Part shown: piece after piece, positions 9,241 through 18,322 of the stretch
Layout of the letters: every line of letters begins with the position of its first letter
How positions within the stretch are numbered: position 1 is the first letter of the stretch
NCBI RefSeq assembly: GCF_007991175.1
Contig: NZ_BJXV01000002.1
Location: 343,194-407,193 of the forward strand
Reading direction: 5' to 3'
DNA: 64,000 nt
Source of the DNA: Halovibrio variabilis
GTDB lineage: Bacteria; Pseudomonadota; Gammaproteobacteria; Pseudomonadales; Halomonadaceae
Position numbers and translations under genes: made by a program
The notes under the pieces: generated by a model
Told to the model about the DNA's origin: nothing
The model's input: the letters and a program-made list of their open reading frames with translations, nothing else
The model's database searches: none

Positions 9241-9869
9241 TTTTCCGTCTCACTGTTATCGCCATCCTCAGTGCCGCACTATTACTGAGCAGTGGCTGTT
9301 CAATACTGCCTGCAGATGAACCGGCGACCCTCTATCGGTTACCCTCTGCGGATATTCAGCCTAGCGCTTCACCCGTGGAGTCGGCGATGACCACTAGGCG
9401 TCTGGGTGTTGCCCAGCCTGAAGCTGGCCACTTGCTGGGTAGCAACCGCATCGTGGTCTACCCAGCCAGCAACGTCGTGAACGTATACGCAGGCGCTCGC
9501 TGGCACGCAGACACCCCGGAGTTGCTCCAGGCGCAACTGATAGAGGGCCTACAGCAGCGCCAGCTGTTTGCGAGCGTAGGCAGTGCCAACCTTCCCTCTG
9601 ACTTGCTGCTGTTGAGTGAGCTACGCCACTTTCAGAGCGAATACGATAATGGGCTGCCAAGCGCTAAGGTGGCGTTAGACGTACAGTTGATCGAAGCTCA
9701 AAGCCGCAGGCCACTCGCTGCGCGCAGCCTCACCGCTCGCGCCCAAGCCAGCAGTGTAGAGATAGCTGATGTTGTCGATGCCTTTGGCCGTGCCAGCGAT
9801 ACGCTCACTGAGCAACTGGCAAACTGGTTAGCCACCCAGTCAGCGGTGATAGGCACAACGAACCAATAA
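9237..9869 (+). CDS. ABC transport auxiliary lipoprotein, PqiC-like
   Basis: Predicted outer-membrane lipoprotein of 210 aa. The N-terminal signal peptide ends in a lipobox LLSSGC, with Cys at about residue 21. The mature part matches the ABC-type transport auxiliary component family (PqiC/YmbA): GVAQPEAGHLLGSNRIVVY and WHADTPELLQAQLIEGLQQ. It is probably the outer-membrane end of the lipid transport path formed with the three upstream products. It is the last gene of the operon; the convergent kinase-like gene ends 12 bases away, with no obvious terminator between. Confidence 0.82.
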   Translation: MIFRLTVIAILSAALLLSSGCSILPADEPATLYRLPSADIQPSASPVESAMTTRRLGVAQPEAGHLLGSNRIVVYPASNVVNVYAGARWHADTPELLQAQLIEGLQQRQLFASVGSANLPSDLLLLSELRHFQSEYDNGLPSAKVALDVQLIEAQSRRPLAARSLTARAQASSVEIADVVDAFGRASDTLTEQLANWLATQSAVIGTTNQ

Positions 9870-9881
9870 ATGGCTTTCATT

Positions 9882-11726
9882 TTAGTAGGCTAATTTTTTA
9901 ACGTACCCCCGTGGATCGCGGGGGTAATAGCGCTCTGGCTGGCTTTCCAAGTGGGTAAAATAGCGGGTGTCTTTATAGGGCATTTTCATGTAGCCCGACA
10001 CGCCTAGGCCCTCTATTTGGTTTACCGAGGTGAGAATACGCGCCAGCAGTGTGCGGAACGCTTCTTCTCGAGCAGGATCCAGCAAACGGTAATAGCTATG
10101 GATTTTGAGATGCCGAGGTAGCGCCTCAAAGATAATCATCCCGGTATGATGAATAGCGTTGAGCTGTTGCAGCGCCTGCATAATGGCATCCGGCAGTACC
10201 AGCAACTCCTCGGGGTCGGGGCCGTCCTCAAAGTAGCTGTGCTGACGGGAGCGATCCTCAAGCTCCGGTACCGCGCTTAGCTCGTAGTCAATCGCCATCT
10301 TCGCGTCACTGACAAAGGGTTCATCTGCTGATGCACGTTCCAGGTGAAGGGTTTGGCGGGCATTAAACAGGCAGCTTTTGAATACCCCTTGGCGGTGAAT
10401 CGCCCGCGCCAAATGCACCATGTTATTCACCGCTTCGATAAAGGCGGGCTTCAACGCCGGGTCGTGTAAATTTAACGACGAATCGATATACACCCCTTCG
10501 CGTTCCCAACGCAGCGCCAAGCCCCCCACCACCGGGTATTTTCCCAAGCGGCTCACCGACGCCAAAAAGGCTTTCTCGGTTTCGCCCATGCCCTGCATAA
10601 ACTGCTTGTAGTAGCGGTCGAGCTGTACATCGTTGACATCATTCAGGGTTTCTTGAGCGCCTGCTTCGCGTAGAAAGGCTTTGCGCGAGCTATACACCAC
10701 GGTCTCTATTTCCTGATCTGCAGGACGCGCCCATACGGGTACCAGCGGTACATTGCGCGATGCAGGCAGATCAATCATCACCACCCTGGCCATACGCGGC
10801 ATGTTGTTTAAAAAGTAGTCGCCGGCTTTGCGCCGCACCTGGGGGTCAGGGTCGAGCATGCCATCCAAGGTACGCGCAAACTCCATGGGCAGGCCCAGCG
10901 AACAAGCGGGAATGGCGCGGTGGCCAAAGCGGCAGGATTGCGCCGACGCCAGGGCATACAGGGTCCCCGCCGCGCCCTGCTCATCAAAGCGCGGCGAAGA
11001 GAGTGCGCCGTTTAACTGCTCTTCGCCAATAAAATAAACATCGCCCAGACGAGCATTGGTTTGCTGCAGGTTATCCGACATCAGCTCCATCACATTGGCG
11101 CCCACAAACTGCAGCTGTGCGTCTAGCTGGGCAAATACCGATGAGCCCCAATCGATAAGTGCAATAGATTCATGTCCTGGGTCAAAGACCACATTGGACG
11201 GCTTAATATCGCCATGCACCACTGGGCGCGCCTGGGGCCCTGACTCTCGGCGCAGTGCGGTGAGAATATCGGCCAACTGCGCCGCAATGCGAACAATCAA
11301 GCGTGGAGAGAGGCGCCCCTGCTTAAGCGATACCTGCTCTAAATTCCAGCCGGGCGCTCGCTCCATGACTAAAATAGATTGCCCTCTGGTACGCTGATAA
11401 GCAATCAGGCTGGGGATTCGCGGGTGTGAGACCTGATCGAGCATAAACGCCTCTTCTTCGAGGCGCTCCTGCAAATGGGTAGGTAGGGTAATGCGCGAAA
11501 ACTTAAACACGTAGTGAGCGATAGCGCCTTGGTGGACGGTGCTACCGGCAAATACAAAGCCGTAGGCGCCTTTACCAATCAACTCAATATCTTGGTAGCC
11601 CAACTGGGTAAGCTGCGCCTGACACAGCGCCACCCAGTCTTTAAGCTTGCGGGCATCATGATGACTGAGCAGATAAACCGACTGCTCTTCAGGTATGTAA
11701 AACTGCTGAAGCGGTGCTTGGGGCAT
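9882..11726 (-). CDS. Hanks-type Ser/Thr protein kinase-like protein
   Basis: Protein of 614 aa with an N-terminal kinase fold and a C-terminal region of about 300 residues that I do not recognise. Kinase elements from this start: glycine loop GKGAYGFVF (51-59), ATP-anchoring Lys75 in YVFKFS, helix-C Glu near 91-92, hinge LVMERAPG, catalytic loop HGDIKPSN (171-178; HGD in place of HRD) and DWG (192-194) in place of DFG. The core catalytic residues are therefore present. I chose the ATG at 11726 because the alternative start at 11792 would overlap the acyltransferase gene by 55 bases; this one leaves a 12-base gap (11727-11737). No transmembrane segment is seen. Its position suggests cotranscription with the dehydrogenase genes; its substrate is unknown. 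Confidence 0.78.
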   Translation of the reverse strand: MPQAPLQQFYIPEEQSVYLLSHHDARKLKDWVALCQAQLTQLGYQDIELIGKGAYGFVFAGSTVHQGAIAHYVFKFSRITLPTHLQERLEEEAFMLDQVSHPRIPSLIAYQRTRGQSILVMERAPGWNLEQVSLKQGRLSPRLIVRIAAQLADILTALRRESGPQARPVVHGDIKPSNVVFDPGHESIALIDWGSSVFAQLDAQLQFVGANVMELMSDNLQQTNARLGDVYFIGEEQLNGALSSPRFDEQGAAGTLYALASAQSCRFGHRAIPACSLGLPMEFARTLDGMLDPDPQVRRKAGDYFLNNMPRMARVVMIDLPASRNVPLVPVWARPADQEIETVVYSSRKAFLREAGAQETLNDVNDVQLDRYYKQFMQGMGETEKAFLASVSRLGKYPVVGGLALRWEREGVYIDSSLNLHDPALKPAFIEAVNNMVHLARAIHRQGVFKSCLFNARQTLHLERASADEPFVSDAKMAIDYELSAVPELEDRSRQHSYFEDGPDPEELLVLPDAIMQALQQLNAIHHTGMIIFEALPRHLKIHSYYRLLDPAREEAFRTLLARILTSVNQIEGLGVSGYMKMPYKDTRYFTHLESQPERYYPRDPRGYVKKLAY

Positions 11727-11737
11727 AGTGTGGCCTG

Positions 11738-13003
11738 TTAGCCCAAATGAAGCAGCATTGTTTCCGGTGTCTCCAAAAAGCCTTTCCAGCAATTACAGAA
11801 GCGCGCAATGGTACCGCCGTCGATAAAGCGGTGATCGCCTGCCCAGGTAATCGTCATAATCGCGCGGCGCTGCACGACGCCCTGGTCATCAAAACGTGGC
11901 AGCCACTGGGTTTTGCCGATCGCCACAATGGCGGCTTCCGGGGCGTTAATAATCGGTGCGGCATAGGTCCCTCCCAGCGCACCGATATTGGAAATACTGA
12001 TGGTGCCACCCTTTAGATCAGCCTGATCAACCCGCCCCTCCCGCGCTGAGTTGGTTAGTCGTCCCACTTCCCGGGCAATTTCCAACAGGGTTAGGCGTTC
12101 AACATTTTTAACATTGGGCACCATCAGGCCTGCTTTGCTATCCACCGCCATACCGATATTGCACTGGGGGTAATAATGCAGCTCATCCCCCGCGGCATTT
12201 AACTGTGCATTCATAATGGGTTCTTTGGCGACCGCCAGTGCCATGGCTTTCATAAACAACGGCATCAGCGTCAGCCGTTCACCCTGGGCCTCTGCCAATG
12301 GCTTTAAGCGCTCCCGTAGCGCCAGCAGTTCGGTCACATCAATCTCTTCGCCGTAGTGAAAATGGGGAATGGTGCTCGCCGCTTCCACCATGCGCTTGGC
12401 CATCACCGCGCGCACGCCGCGCAGTGGCTCTACCCTGGGCACGCTGCTTTCGGCTTGGGTTTTAACCGCTACTTGGCTGGATGGGGTAGCGGTTTGCGAT
12501 GCTTGGTCAAGATGCGTTAGCACATCCTCTTTTAGCACCCTGCCATCTTTACCGCTACCCGCGATCTCCGTGAGCTGTAAAGCGTGTTCACGCACCAAGC
12601 GTCTAACGGCGGGGCTGGCGGGAACCTTGTAAGATAAGCGGCCAGCAGCCGACGTAGCTGTAGCGGTGGAGGGTTCTGCCGCCCGTTCACTCGGCTTTTC
12701 ACTGGCGGCCGTTTCTGTATCAGCCTCACTCTTATTGTTGCCAGTCGGTTCGCTGGTCTGATTCTCCCCTTCCACCTGATAGGCAAATAGCGGCGCATGC
12801 ACTTTGGCAATTTGCCCTTGGACCACATGAAGCTTGGTGACAACACCCGCTTCGGGCGCGGTAATCTCCACCAGCGCCTTGTCGGTCATGACTTCAACGA
12901 TGGGCTGGTCTTCTTCAATTTGATCGCCTTCAGCGACGCGCCATTCAACGACTTCGCACTCGACGATGCCTTCGCCAATATCCGGCAGTAAAAAATCACT
13001 CAT
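11738..13003 (-). CDS. bkdB: Lipoamide acyltransferase E2 of branched-chain 2-oxoacid dehydrogenase
   Basis: E2 core of a 2-oxoacid dehydrogenase complex, 421 aa. It has one N-terminal lipoyl domain (residues 1-77; lipoyl-lysine in EVMTDKALVEI, Lys42), a low-complexity Glu/Thr/Ala linker, a peripheral subunit-binding domain (about 128-165, ASPAVRRLVREHALQL) and the acyltransferase domain ending in the active-site HRFIDGG. It transfers the acyl group from E1 to CoA. A strong GAGGAG precedes the ATG. It is the third gene of the E1 alpha, E1 beta, E2 operon. No E3 (lpd) gene is in the window. Branched-chain substrate is preferred because the E1 alpha resembles BCKDH; a PDH/acetoin role is less likely. 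Confidence 0.85.
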   Translation of the reverse strand: MSDFLLPDIGEGIVECEVVEWRVAEGDQIEEDQPIVEVMTDKALVEITAPEAGVVTKLHVVQGQIAKVHAPLFAYQVEGENQTSEPTGNNKSEADTETAASEKPSERAAEPSTATATSAAGRLSYKVPASPAVRRLVREHALQLTEIAGSGKDGRVLKEDVLTHLDQASQTATPSSQVAVKTQAESSVPRVEPLRGVRAVMAKRMVEAASTIPHFHYGEEIDVTELLALRERLKPLAEAQGERLTLMPLFMKAMALAVAKEPIMNAQLNAAGDELHYYPQCNIGMAVDSKAGLMVPNVKNVERLTLLEIAREVGRLTNSAREGRVDQADLKGGTISISNIGALGGTYAAPIINAPEAAIVAIGKTQWLPRFDDQGVVQRRAIMTITWAGDHRFIDGGTIARFCNCWKGFLETPETMLLHLG

Positions 13004-13020
13004 TGTTGTTCTCCTCAGCG

Positions 13021-13998
13021 CTAAAAGTTGACGCTTTCGCGAATCGCTTCAAAAATCTTCAGATGATCGGGCAGGTACTCTTTTTCCAGCACCAGTGGAA
13101 AAGGCGTATCCAGCCCTGTCACCCTGGCAATCGGCGATTCCAGGTAGAGAAAACAACGCTCTTGAATAGTGGCGGCAACTTCGCCCGCAAAGCCGCCGGT
13201 CAGTGGCGCTTCATGGCTAACCACTAAACGGCCGGTCTTAAGCACCGACTCAACGACGGTGTCGGCATCCCAAGGCAACAGCGTTCTCAGGTCAATGACT
13301 TCACAGGCGATGCCCTGCTCTTCGGCTAGCTCGACCGCTTTGCCGATCACTTCCATCTGCGCGCCCCAACCCACCACACTAATATCCGTGCCCTCTTTGG
13401 TGATGTCGGCTTCACCAATGGGTAGCTGGTAATCCTCTTCGGGCACTTCGCCCACGGCGGCGCGGTAGAGGCGCTTTGGCTCCAGGAAAAGCACTGGATC
13501 CGGGTCGCGAATAGCCGCGAGCAGTAGCCCTTTGGCCTGATAGGGATTACGCGGTACCACCACCTTTAAACCCGGGGTATGGGTGAAATAGGCTTCAGGG
13601 GATTGGGAGTGATAGAGGCCGCCCGCGATACCGCCGCCGTAAGGGGTGCGAATGGTCAGCCCGCCGACGTTAAACAGATCACCGGAGCGGTAGCGGAACT
13701 TGGCGGTTTCATTCACGATTTGGTCAAAGGCGGGAAAGATATAATCGGCAAACTGAATCTCGGCAACAGGCACAGAGCCCTGGGCCGCCAAGCCGTTGGC
13801 AAAGCCGATAATGCCCTGTTCGACCAGCGGCGTGTTGAAGCAGCGAGCCTTGCCGTGCTTTTCCTGCAGGTGGCTAGTGGCCCGAAAGACGCCGCCGAAA
13901 ATCCCCACGTCTTCACCAAAGCAGATGACTTTTTCATCCTCTGCCATGGCGATATCCAGGGCGTTATTAATCGCCTGGAGCATATTCATGGTGGCCAT
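13021..13998 (-). CDS. bkdA2: 2-oxoacid dehydrogenase E1 beta subunit
   Basis: Beta subunit of the thiamine-diphosphate-dependent E1, 325 aa as usual. It has the transketolase-like pyrimidine-binding domain ([33 protein letters not shown]) and the C-terminal transketolase domain ([37 protein letters not shown]). It pairs with the alpha subunit to decarboxylate branched-chain 2-oxoacids and reductively acylate the lipoyl domain of E2. It starts one base after the alpha stop codon and ends 17 bases before the E2 start, so tight co-translation is expected. Confidence 0.87.
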   Translation of the reverse strand: MATMNMLQAINNALDIAMAEDEKVICFGEDVGIFGGVFRATSHLQEKHGKARCFNTPLVEQGIIGFANGLAAQGSVPVAEIQFADYIFPAFDQIVNETAKFRYRSGDLFNVGGLTIRTPYGGGIAGGLYHSQSPEAYFTHTPGLKVVVPRNPYQAKGLLLAAIRDPDPVLFLEPKRLYRAAVGEVPEEDYQLPIGEADITKEGTDISVVGWGAQMEVIGKAVELAEEQGIACEVIDLRTLLPWDADTVVESVLKTGRLVVSHEAPLTGGFAGEVAATIQERCFLYLESPIARVTGLDTPFPLVLEKEYLPDHLKIFEAIRESVNF

Positions 13999-13999
13999 G

Positions 14000-15205
14000 T
14001 TACGCCTCCCCTTGGGAATCAGTCTCGGCGCCCACGTCTAAGTCCAATGACGTTGCCCCGCGGGGATAGGCCTCGGGGTAGCGACGGATATGGCGTTTTA
14101 ACTGATCAAACTGACGCTGTAGCGCAGGGGTAATGTCCGCATATACATCGCTAATCAGGCTGTCCAGGGGTGGCGATGAGCGTTTCTCTGCTCGCTTCAT
14201 GGTGTCGAGCACGTCACGGCGCAGGGTTTCCTGTTGAGAGACTTCCTCCTCTTCACTCCACCACTGCTTGTTCAACAGCCATTTTTGCAGCCGCAGCAAT
14301 GGGTCTTTGGCACGCCACAGCGCTTCTTCATCTTTTGAGCGATAGCCTGAAGGGTCATCGGAGGATGAGTGCGCGGCAAGCCGGTAGCTCATGGCTTCAA
14401 TAAGCACCGGTTGATTGTGTTCAACGGCAATCTCGCGAGCTTGACGCGTCGCCTCATACACCGCCAATACGTCGTTGCCATCCACGCGGATCACATGCAT
14501 AAGATAGCCAAAGGCGCGCGGGGCGATACCGTCGGCGGCGTACTGCTCGACGGCGGGGGTGGAAATGGCATAGCCGTTGTTACGACAGAAGAAAATCACC
14601 GGTACCTGGTGCACCGCCGCCATGTTCAGCGCAGCGTGGAAATCACCTTCAGAGGCAGCGCCTTCACCAAAGAAGGTCAGCGTGCAGTGACCTTGGCCGG
14701 CGAGCTTTTGCCCATAGGCGTAACCCGTCGCCTGGGGAATCTGGGTGGCCAACGGCGACGAGATGGTCATGTAGTGCAGCTTGCGCGACCCATAGTGAAT
14801 CGGCATTTGGCGGCCTTTGCCGTAGTCCAGCTCGTTGCCGAACAGCTGATTCATAAATTCGTCGATGGAGAAGCCGCGGTACATCAAGGCGCCCTGTTCG
14901 CGGTATTGGGCCATGATCATATCGGCGTCATTAAGCGCAGCGGTGGCGCCCACCACGGCCGCCTCTTCACCCGTGCACTGCATATAAAAGCTGAGCCGCC
15001 CCTGGCGCTGAGCCGCCATCATGCGTTCATCGAGAACCCGCGTGGCCAGCATCGCCTGATAGATACGCCGGGCGTGGTGACGCTCAAGTGCGGGCTCAAC
15101 AGCACCGCCGTAGAGCTTACCGTCCGGGTTGAGTAGACCAAAGGTAGGAATCGTAACTTCGTCGCCGGTCATAAAGGCCGGCTGGTGTACGTACTGAGTC
15201 ATCAT
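14000..15205 (-). CDS. bkdA1: 2-oxoacid dehydrogenase E1 alpha subunit, BCKDH type
   Basis: Alpha subunit of E1, 401 aa. The thiamine-diphosphate motif begins at [10 protein letters not shown] (about residue 180) and ends at NNGYAIST (about 209-216). The loop [15 protein letters not shown] (about 275-289) closely matches the mammalian BCKDH phosphorylation loop, including the Ser at about 280, and marks this as branched-chain rather than pyruvate type. First gene of the operon; two consecutive ATG codons precede TQYVHQ. The 149-base upstream gap contains an inverted repeat (15260-15282). No bkdR/Lrp-type regulator gene is adjacent. Confidence 0.85.
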   Translation of the reverse strand: MMTQYVHQPAFMTGDEVTIPTFGLLNPDGKLYGGAVEPALERHHARRIYQAMLATRVLDERMMAAQRQGRLSFYMQCTGEEAAVVGATAALNDADMIMAQYREQGALMYRGFSIDEFMNQLFGNELDYGKGRQMPIHYGSRKLHYMTISSPLATQIPQATGYAYGQKLAGQGHCTLTFFGEGAASEGDFHAALNMAAVHQVPVIFFCRNNGYAISTPAVEQYAADGIAPRAFGYLMHVIRVDGNDVLAVYEATRQAREIAVEHNQPVLIEAMSYRLAAHSSSDDPSGYRSKDEEALWRAKDPLLRLQKWLLNKQWWSEEEEVSQQETLRRDVLDTMKRAEKRSSPPLDSLISDVYADITPALQRQFDQLKRHIRRYPEAYPRGATSLDLDVGAETDSQGEA

Positions 15206-15259
15206 TATTGTCCTTGTTTTACCCCTTTTGAGGGCAGTGTTGTTGGTATTAACCGTTTA

Positions 15260-15282
15260 TGCCAGTGGGTTTATCTGGCATG
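15260..15282. promoter_or_regulatory. Inverted repeat upstream of the E1 alpha gene
   Basis: Seven-base arms ATGCCAG and CTGGCAT separated by nine bases lie about 55-77 bases upstream of the bkdA1 start. They could be a regulator site for the dehydrogenase operon or part of a weak terminator of the convergently read region. The assignment is tentative; no partner regulator is encoded nearby. Confidence 0.3.
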
Positions 15283-15354
15283 GATCAATACAACTACTCA
15301 GACACTAACGCAGCATTAGGCTGTTAGGGATACGACTTAAGACGCAGAAGAGGA

Positions 15355-16125
15355 TTAAGATGACAGACGCGAGCGTAGCTGACGTTGGAGGATTTCAAAC
15401 AGGCTATCCACCGACAGGGCCAGCAAGGCAATCGTCAGCGCGCCTTGAACCACATAGGCCATATTGCCGTTCACGATGCCGGCAATAATCGGGTCACCCA
15501 GGTTACTGGCCCCGACAGTAGCCCCCAAGGCAGCGGTGGCGATATTAATCGTCACCGAGGTACGCACACCGGCTAAAATAACCGGTGCCGCCAGCGGCAA
15601 CTCGACCTGTCGCAGGATTTGTATCGGCGTCATGCCCATGGCGTGGGCCGCGGTTTTGATATCGCTATCGACCCCCTGCAGGCCGGTCAGCGTATTACGC
15701 ACGATGGGAAGTAGCCCATACAGAACCAAGGCGACAATAATCGGCAAGGTGCCAAACCCCAAGGCGGGAACCGCTAGCGCCAGCACAGCCACCGGGGGAA
15801 AGGTTTGGCCCAGCGAAGCCAGCTGGCCCACCAGCGGCAGAAAATCCCTGCCGCGTTGGCGCGTCACCAAAACCCCTGCTAACACACCCACCACAATGGT
15901 CACGACCGCGGCCACCCCCACCACTAACAGGTGGCGACCCAGCAGTACGTAGAAATCGGCGCGGGCATAAATGACCTGTCGGGCATCGGGCTCGATCCAG
16001 CGAAAAAGCGGCTCCGCAGCGGCCATTGCGACCACGCTAATCAGTAACAGCGCCCCCCACAACAGGGGCCACAGCCACAGCGGGGCTTGTTTGCGGGATG
16101 GCGCAGCGCTTAGCGAGTTACTCAC
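15355..16125 (-). CDS. yehW: Osmolyte ABC transporter permease, YehW type
   Basis: Inner-membrane permease of 256 aa with about six membrane segments and a binding-protein-dependent transport motif (AHAMGMTPIQILRQVELPLAAPVILAG, split over the cytoplasmic loop). It matches the short permease of the YehZYXW/OsmU glycine betaine-type importers in length and gene order. The start overlaps the ATPase stop by four bases. Last gene of a four-gene operon. Ligand (glycine betaine, choline sulfate or another compatible solute) is not resolved from sequence. Confidence 0.83.
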   Translation of the reverse strand: MSNSLSAAPSRKQAPLWLWPLLWGALLLISVVAMAAAEPLFRWIEPDARQVIYARADFYVLLGRHLLVVGVAAVVTIVVGVLAGVLVTRQRGRDFLPLVGQLASLGQTFPPVAVLALAVPALGFGTLPIIVALVLYGLLPIVRNTLTGLQGVDSDIKTAAHAMGMTPIQILRQVELPLAAPVILAGVRTSVTINIATAALGATVGASNLGDPIIAGIVNGNMAYVVQGALTIALLALSVDSLFEILQRQLRSRLSS

Positions 16126-17078
16126 GCGCTTCCTTTATCCAACTGAGCTTCCTTGATTATCCGGCGCAGCGATAGCTCACCGATGGGCACATCGTGCTGG
16201 TCGACGACGGTAAGCCTGTCGCAATGATCGCGCAGCATCATAGAGAGCGCCTGGCGCAGTGAGAAATCGGCGGGAATACGCGACTGCGCGGGCAACATTT
16301 GCCCCATAGACGTCATATGATCTTTAACGCGCGTTAAAGATGCCTGCTTAAGCCCTCGTTCAAGCCCGCCCAGGAGCGACTCGACAAAAGGGTCAACGGG
16401 GTGCTGCAGCAGCGCCAGTGGCGAGCCCTGCTGGACGATTCGCCCTGCGCGCATCACTACTAAATGGTCTGCTAGTTTGAGAGCTTCATCCATATCGTGG
16501 GTCACGAATACCACGGTTTTATGCATTTTCGCCTGGAGCCGAGCCAACTCATCCTGGAGTTTCTCTCGGGTGATAGGATCCAGCGCGCCGAAGGGTTCAT
16601 CCATCAGTAAAATATCGGGATCTGCCGCTAGCGCCCGGGCGACGCCTACGCGCTGCGCCTGCCCCCCGGAAAGCTGATGGGGATATTTATGCCCGAACTC
16701 CCCCACCGACAAACCTAACAGGTTCATCAACTCTTCTACTCGCGCCTGAACCTCTGCCGCTGGCCACTTCAATAAACGCGGCACCAGGCCGATATTGCGA
16801 ACCACGCTCCAGTGCGGAAACAGCCCGGTATGTTGAATCACATAGCCGATACGGCGACGCAATTTTACCGGGTCGTACTCTTTTATCGCCTGACCATCGA
16901 GGATGATGTCGCCCTCGCTGTGCTCAATTAAGCGATTGATCATGCGAAGGGTGGTGGATTTGCCACAGCCAGAGGTGCCGACCAGGGCACAGAATTTGCC
17001 CTTCGGCACGTGCAGTGACATATCGTCCACCGCGGTTTCATTGCCAAATCGCTTCGAGACGTGGGCAAGCTCTATCAT
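16122..17078 (-). CDS. yehX: Osmolyte ABC transporter ATP-binding protein, YehX type
   Basis: ATPase subunit of 318 aa. Walker A is GTSGCGKST, the signature is HQLSGGQAQRVGVARALA and Walker B is DILLMDEPFGALDPI; the H-loop is in FVTHDMDEAL. The C-terminal 70 or so residues look like a single CBS-type module (LRQALSMMLRDHCDRLTVVDQ), which in OpuA-type ATPases can be linked to ionic-strength sensing. I start it at the ATG at 17078, because the open frame upstream codes for nothing family-like and overlaps the long permease. The chosen ATG overlaps that permease's TGA (ATGA). Confidence 0.88.
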   Translation of the reverse strand: MIELAHVSKRFGNETAVDDMSLHVPKGKFCALVGTSGCGKSTTLRMINRLIEHSEGDIILDGQAIKEYDPVKLRRRIGYVIQHTGLFPHWSVVRNIGLVPRLLKWPAAEVQARVEELMNLLGLSVGEFGHKYPHQLSGGQAQRVGVARALAADPDILLMDEPFGALDPITREKLQDELARLQAKMHKTVVFVTHDMDEALKLADHLVVMRAGRIVQQGSPLALLQHPVDPFVESLLGGLERGLKQASLTRVKDHMTSMGQMLPAQSRIPADFSLRQALSMMLRDHCDRLTVVDQHDVPIGELSLRRIIKEAQLDKGSA

Positions 17079-18274
17079 TGTATCCCTCCGGGGCGCAGCG
17101 CTTCTGCCAGGGCACCTAAGCCTGCATCGACCACCAGAGCCAGCATGAGAATAGGCAGCGCGCCGAGTAACACCATATCCATGGCGGCCTGGCCTAAGCC
17201 TTGAAAAATAAATGTGCCTAACCCGCCAGCGCCAATCAAGGCGGCAACCGCGGTAAGCCCAATCGCCTGAACGGTGGTAATCCGCACCCCTTCGAGCAGC
17301 ACCGGCAACGCTAGCGGCAGGCGGACCTGCCAAAAACGCTGGCCGCTGCGCATACCCATGCCTTTGGCAGCGTCTAACGTTGCCGGGCTGACTTCTTCAA
17401 GGGCGATATAGGTATTACGCACCATCGGCAGCAGGCTATAGGCAATTAACGCAATCAGCGCAGGGGCCGTGCCAATACCGCTAACGCCTAGCTGAGCCAA
17501 AAATGGCACCTTGGCGGCAAGCCACGCCAGCGGGCCTAACAGCAGTCCGAACAGCGCCAGGCTGGGAATCGTCTGCAAAAAATTCAGCAGCGCAAAAGCG
17601 CCTTTTTGCAGGCGACTATAGCGACGCATCAACATCGCTAGCAGCATGCCCACTACCACGCTAATACTGACGGCGATGCTGACCAGCGTTATGTGCTGAC
17701 CAACAGCGCGTACAAACTGCGCGTCACGCGCCCTGAACTCCTGAACCAGCGCGAGACTGTCCAGCCAAAGCGCGGCACACAGCCACCAGATAAGCGCAAC
17801 CGCGGTTAACAGCAGCGTTGGCCATAGTCGGCTCAGTTTCAGACGTAAACGAATTTCAATTAAACACAGCAGCAGCAAAAACAGAATGACCCAATACGCC
17901 GCCCCCAGGCCTAAGCGAGCCTGAGGAAGGTCTGGATCAATGAGTAAATAACTGCTGGCAATTAAGCCTACCGGCATCAACGCCATCAATGCCATTAGCG
18001 ACGCTAGCAGCGCACGATAGTGCTGCGTACTAGGCTGCCACGCAAAAAGACCTATAGCGGAAAGCAGTAGCGTCGCGAGTAGCACACCGGGCCAGCCGAA
18101 GGCTTCCAGCGCGCCGTACCCCGTACCGGCCACAATGCGATTGGGCGCCACGCTCACCGCGTCCAATGACCAAAATGCCGCTAGCATGACAACGCTGAGG
18201 CTGAGGAGTACCCCGTTAGGGCGCCGCCCTTCCCAGCGAAGCCGCGGAGTGGGCAGCGCATCCATTAACGACAT
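17075..18274 (-). CDS. yehY: Osmolyte ABC transporter permease, YehY type
   Basis: Long permease of 399 aa. An N-terminal half with several extra membrane segments (about residues 20-180) precedes the binding-protein-dependent transport domain (about 185-390; DAAKGMGMRSGQRFWQVRLPLALPVLLEG). The double-length architecture is typical of YehY/OsmY. It couples by a four-base overlap to the ATPase gene. The gap to the substrate-binding gene is 48 bases. Confidence 0.83.
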   Translation of the reverse strand: MSLMDALPTPRLRWEGRRPNGVLLSLSVVMLAAFWSLDAVSVAPNRIVAGTGYGALEAFGWPGVLLATLLLSAIGLFAWQPSTQHYRALLASLMALMALMPVGLIASSYLLIDPDLPQARLGLGAAYWVILFLLLLCLIEIRLRLKLSRLWPTLLLTAVALIWWLCAALWLDSLALVQEFRARDAQFVRAVGQHITLVSIAVSISVVVGMLLAMLMRRYSRLQKGAFALLNFLQTIPSLALFGLLLGPLAWLAAKVPFLAQLGVSGIGTAPALIALIAYSLLPMVRNTYIALEEVSPATLDAAKGMGMRSGQRFWQVRLPLALPVLLEGVRITTVQAIGLTAVAALIGAGGLGTFIFQGLGQAAMDMVLLGALPILMLALVVDAGLGALAEALRPGGIQ

Positions 18275-18322
18275 TAATTAGTTTTCCCGAGCATCAGCGT
18301 TGGTTCTTAAAAACATCGCGCA

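Noticed and set aside
14369..15136. A 255-codon open frame on the plus strand
   Set aside because: It is wholly antisense to the well-supported E1 alpha gene, has no recognisable motif and reflects the codon bias of the opposite strand.
17079..17333. An 85-residue N-terminal extension of the YehX ATPase
   Set aside because: It overlaps the permease gene in another frame, is Arg/Gly-rich without family similarity, and the ATG at 17078 gives a normal ATPase start with an ATGA coupling.
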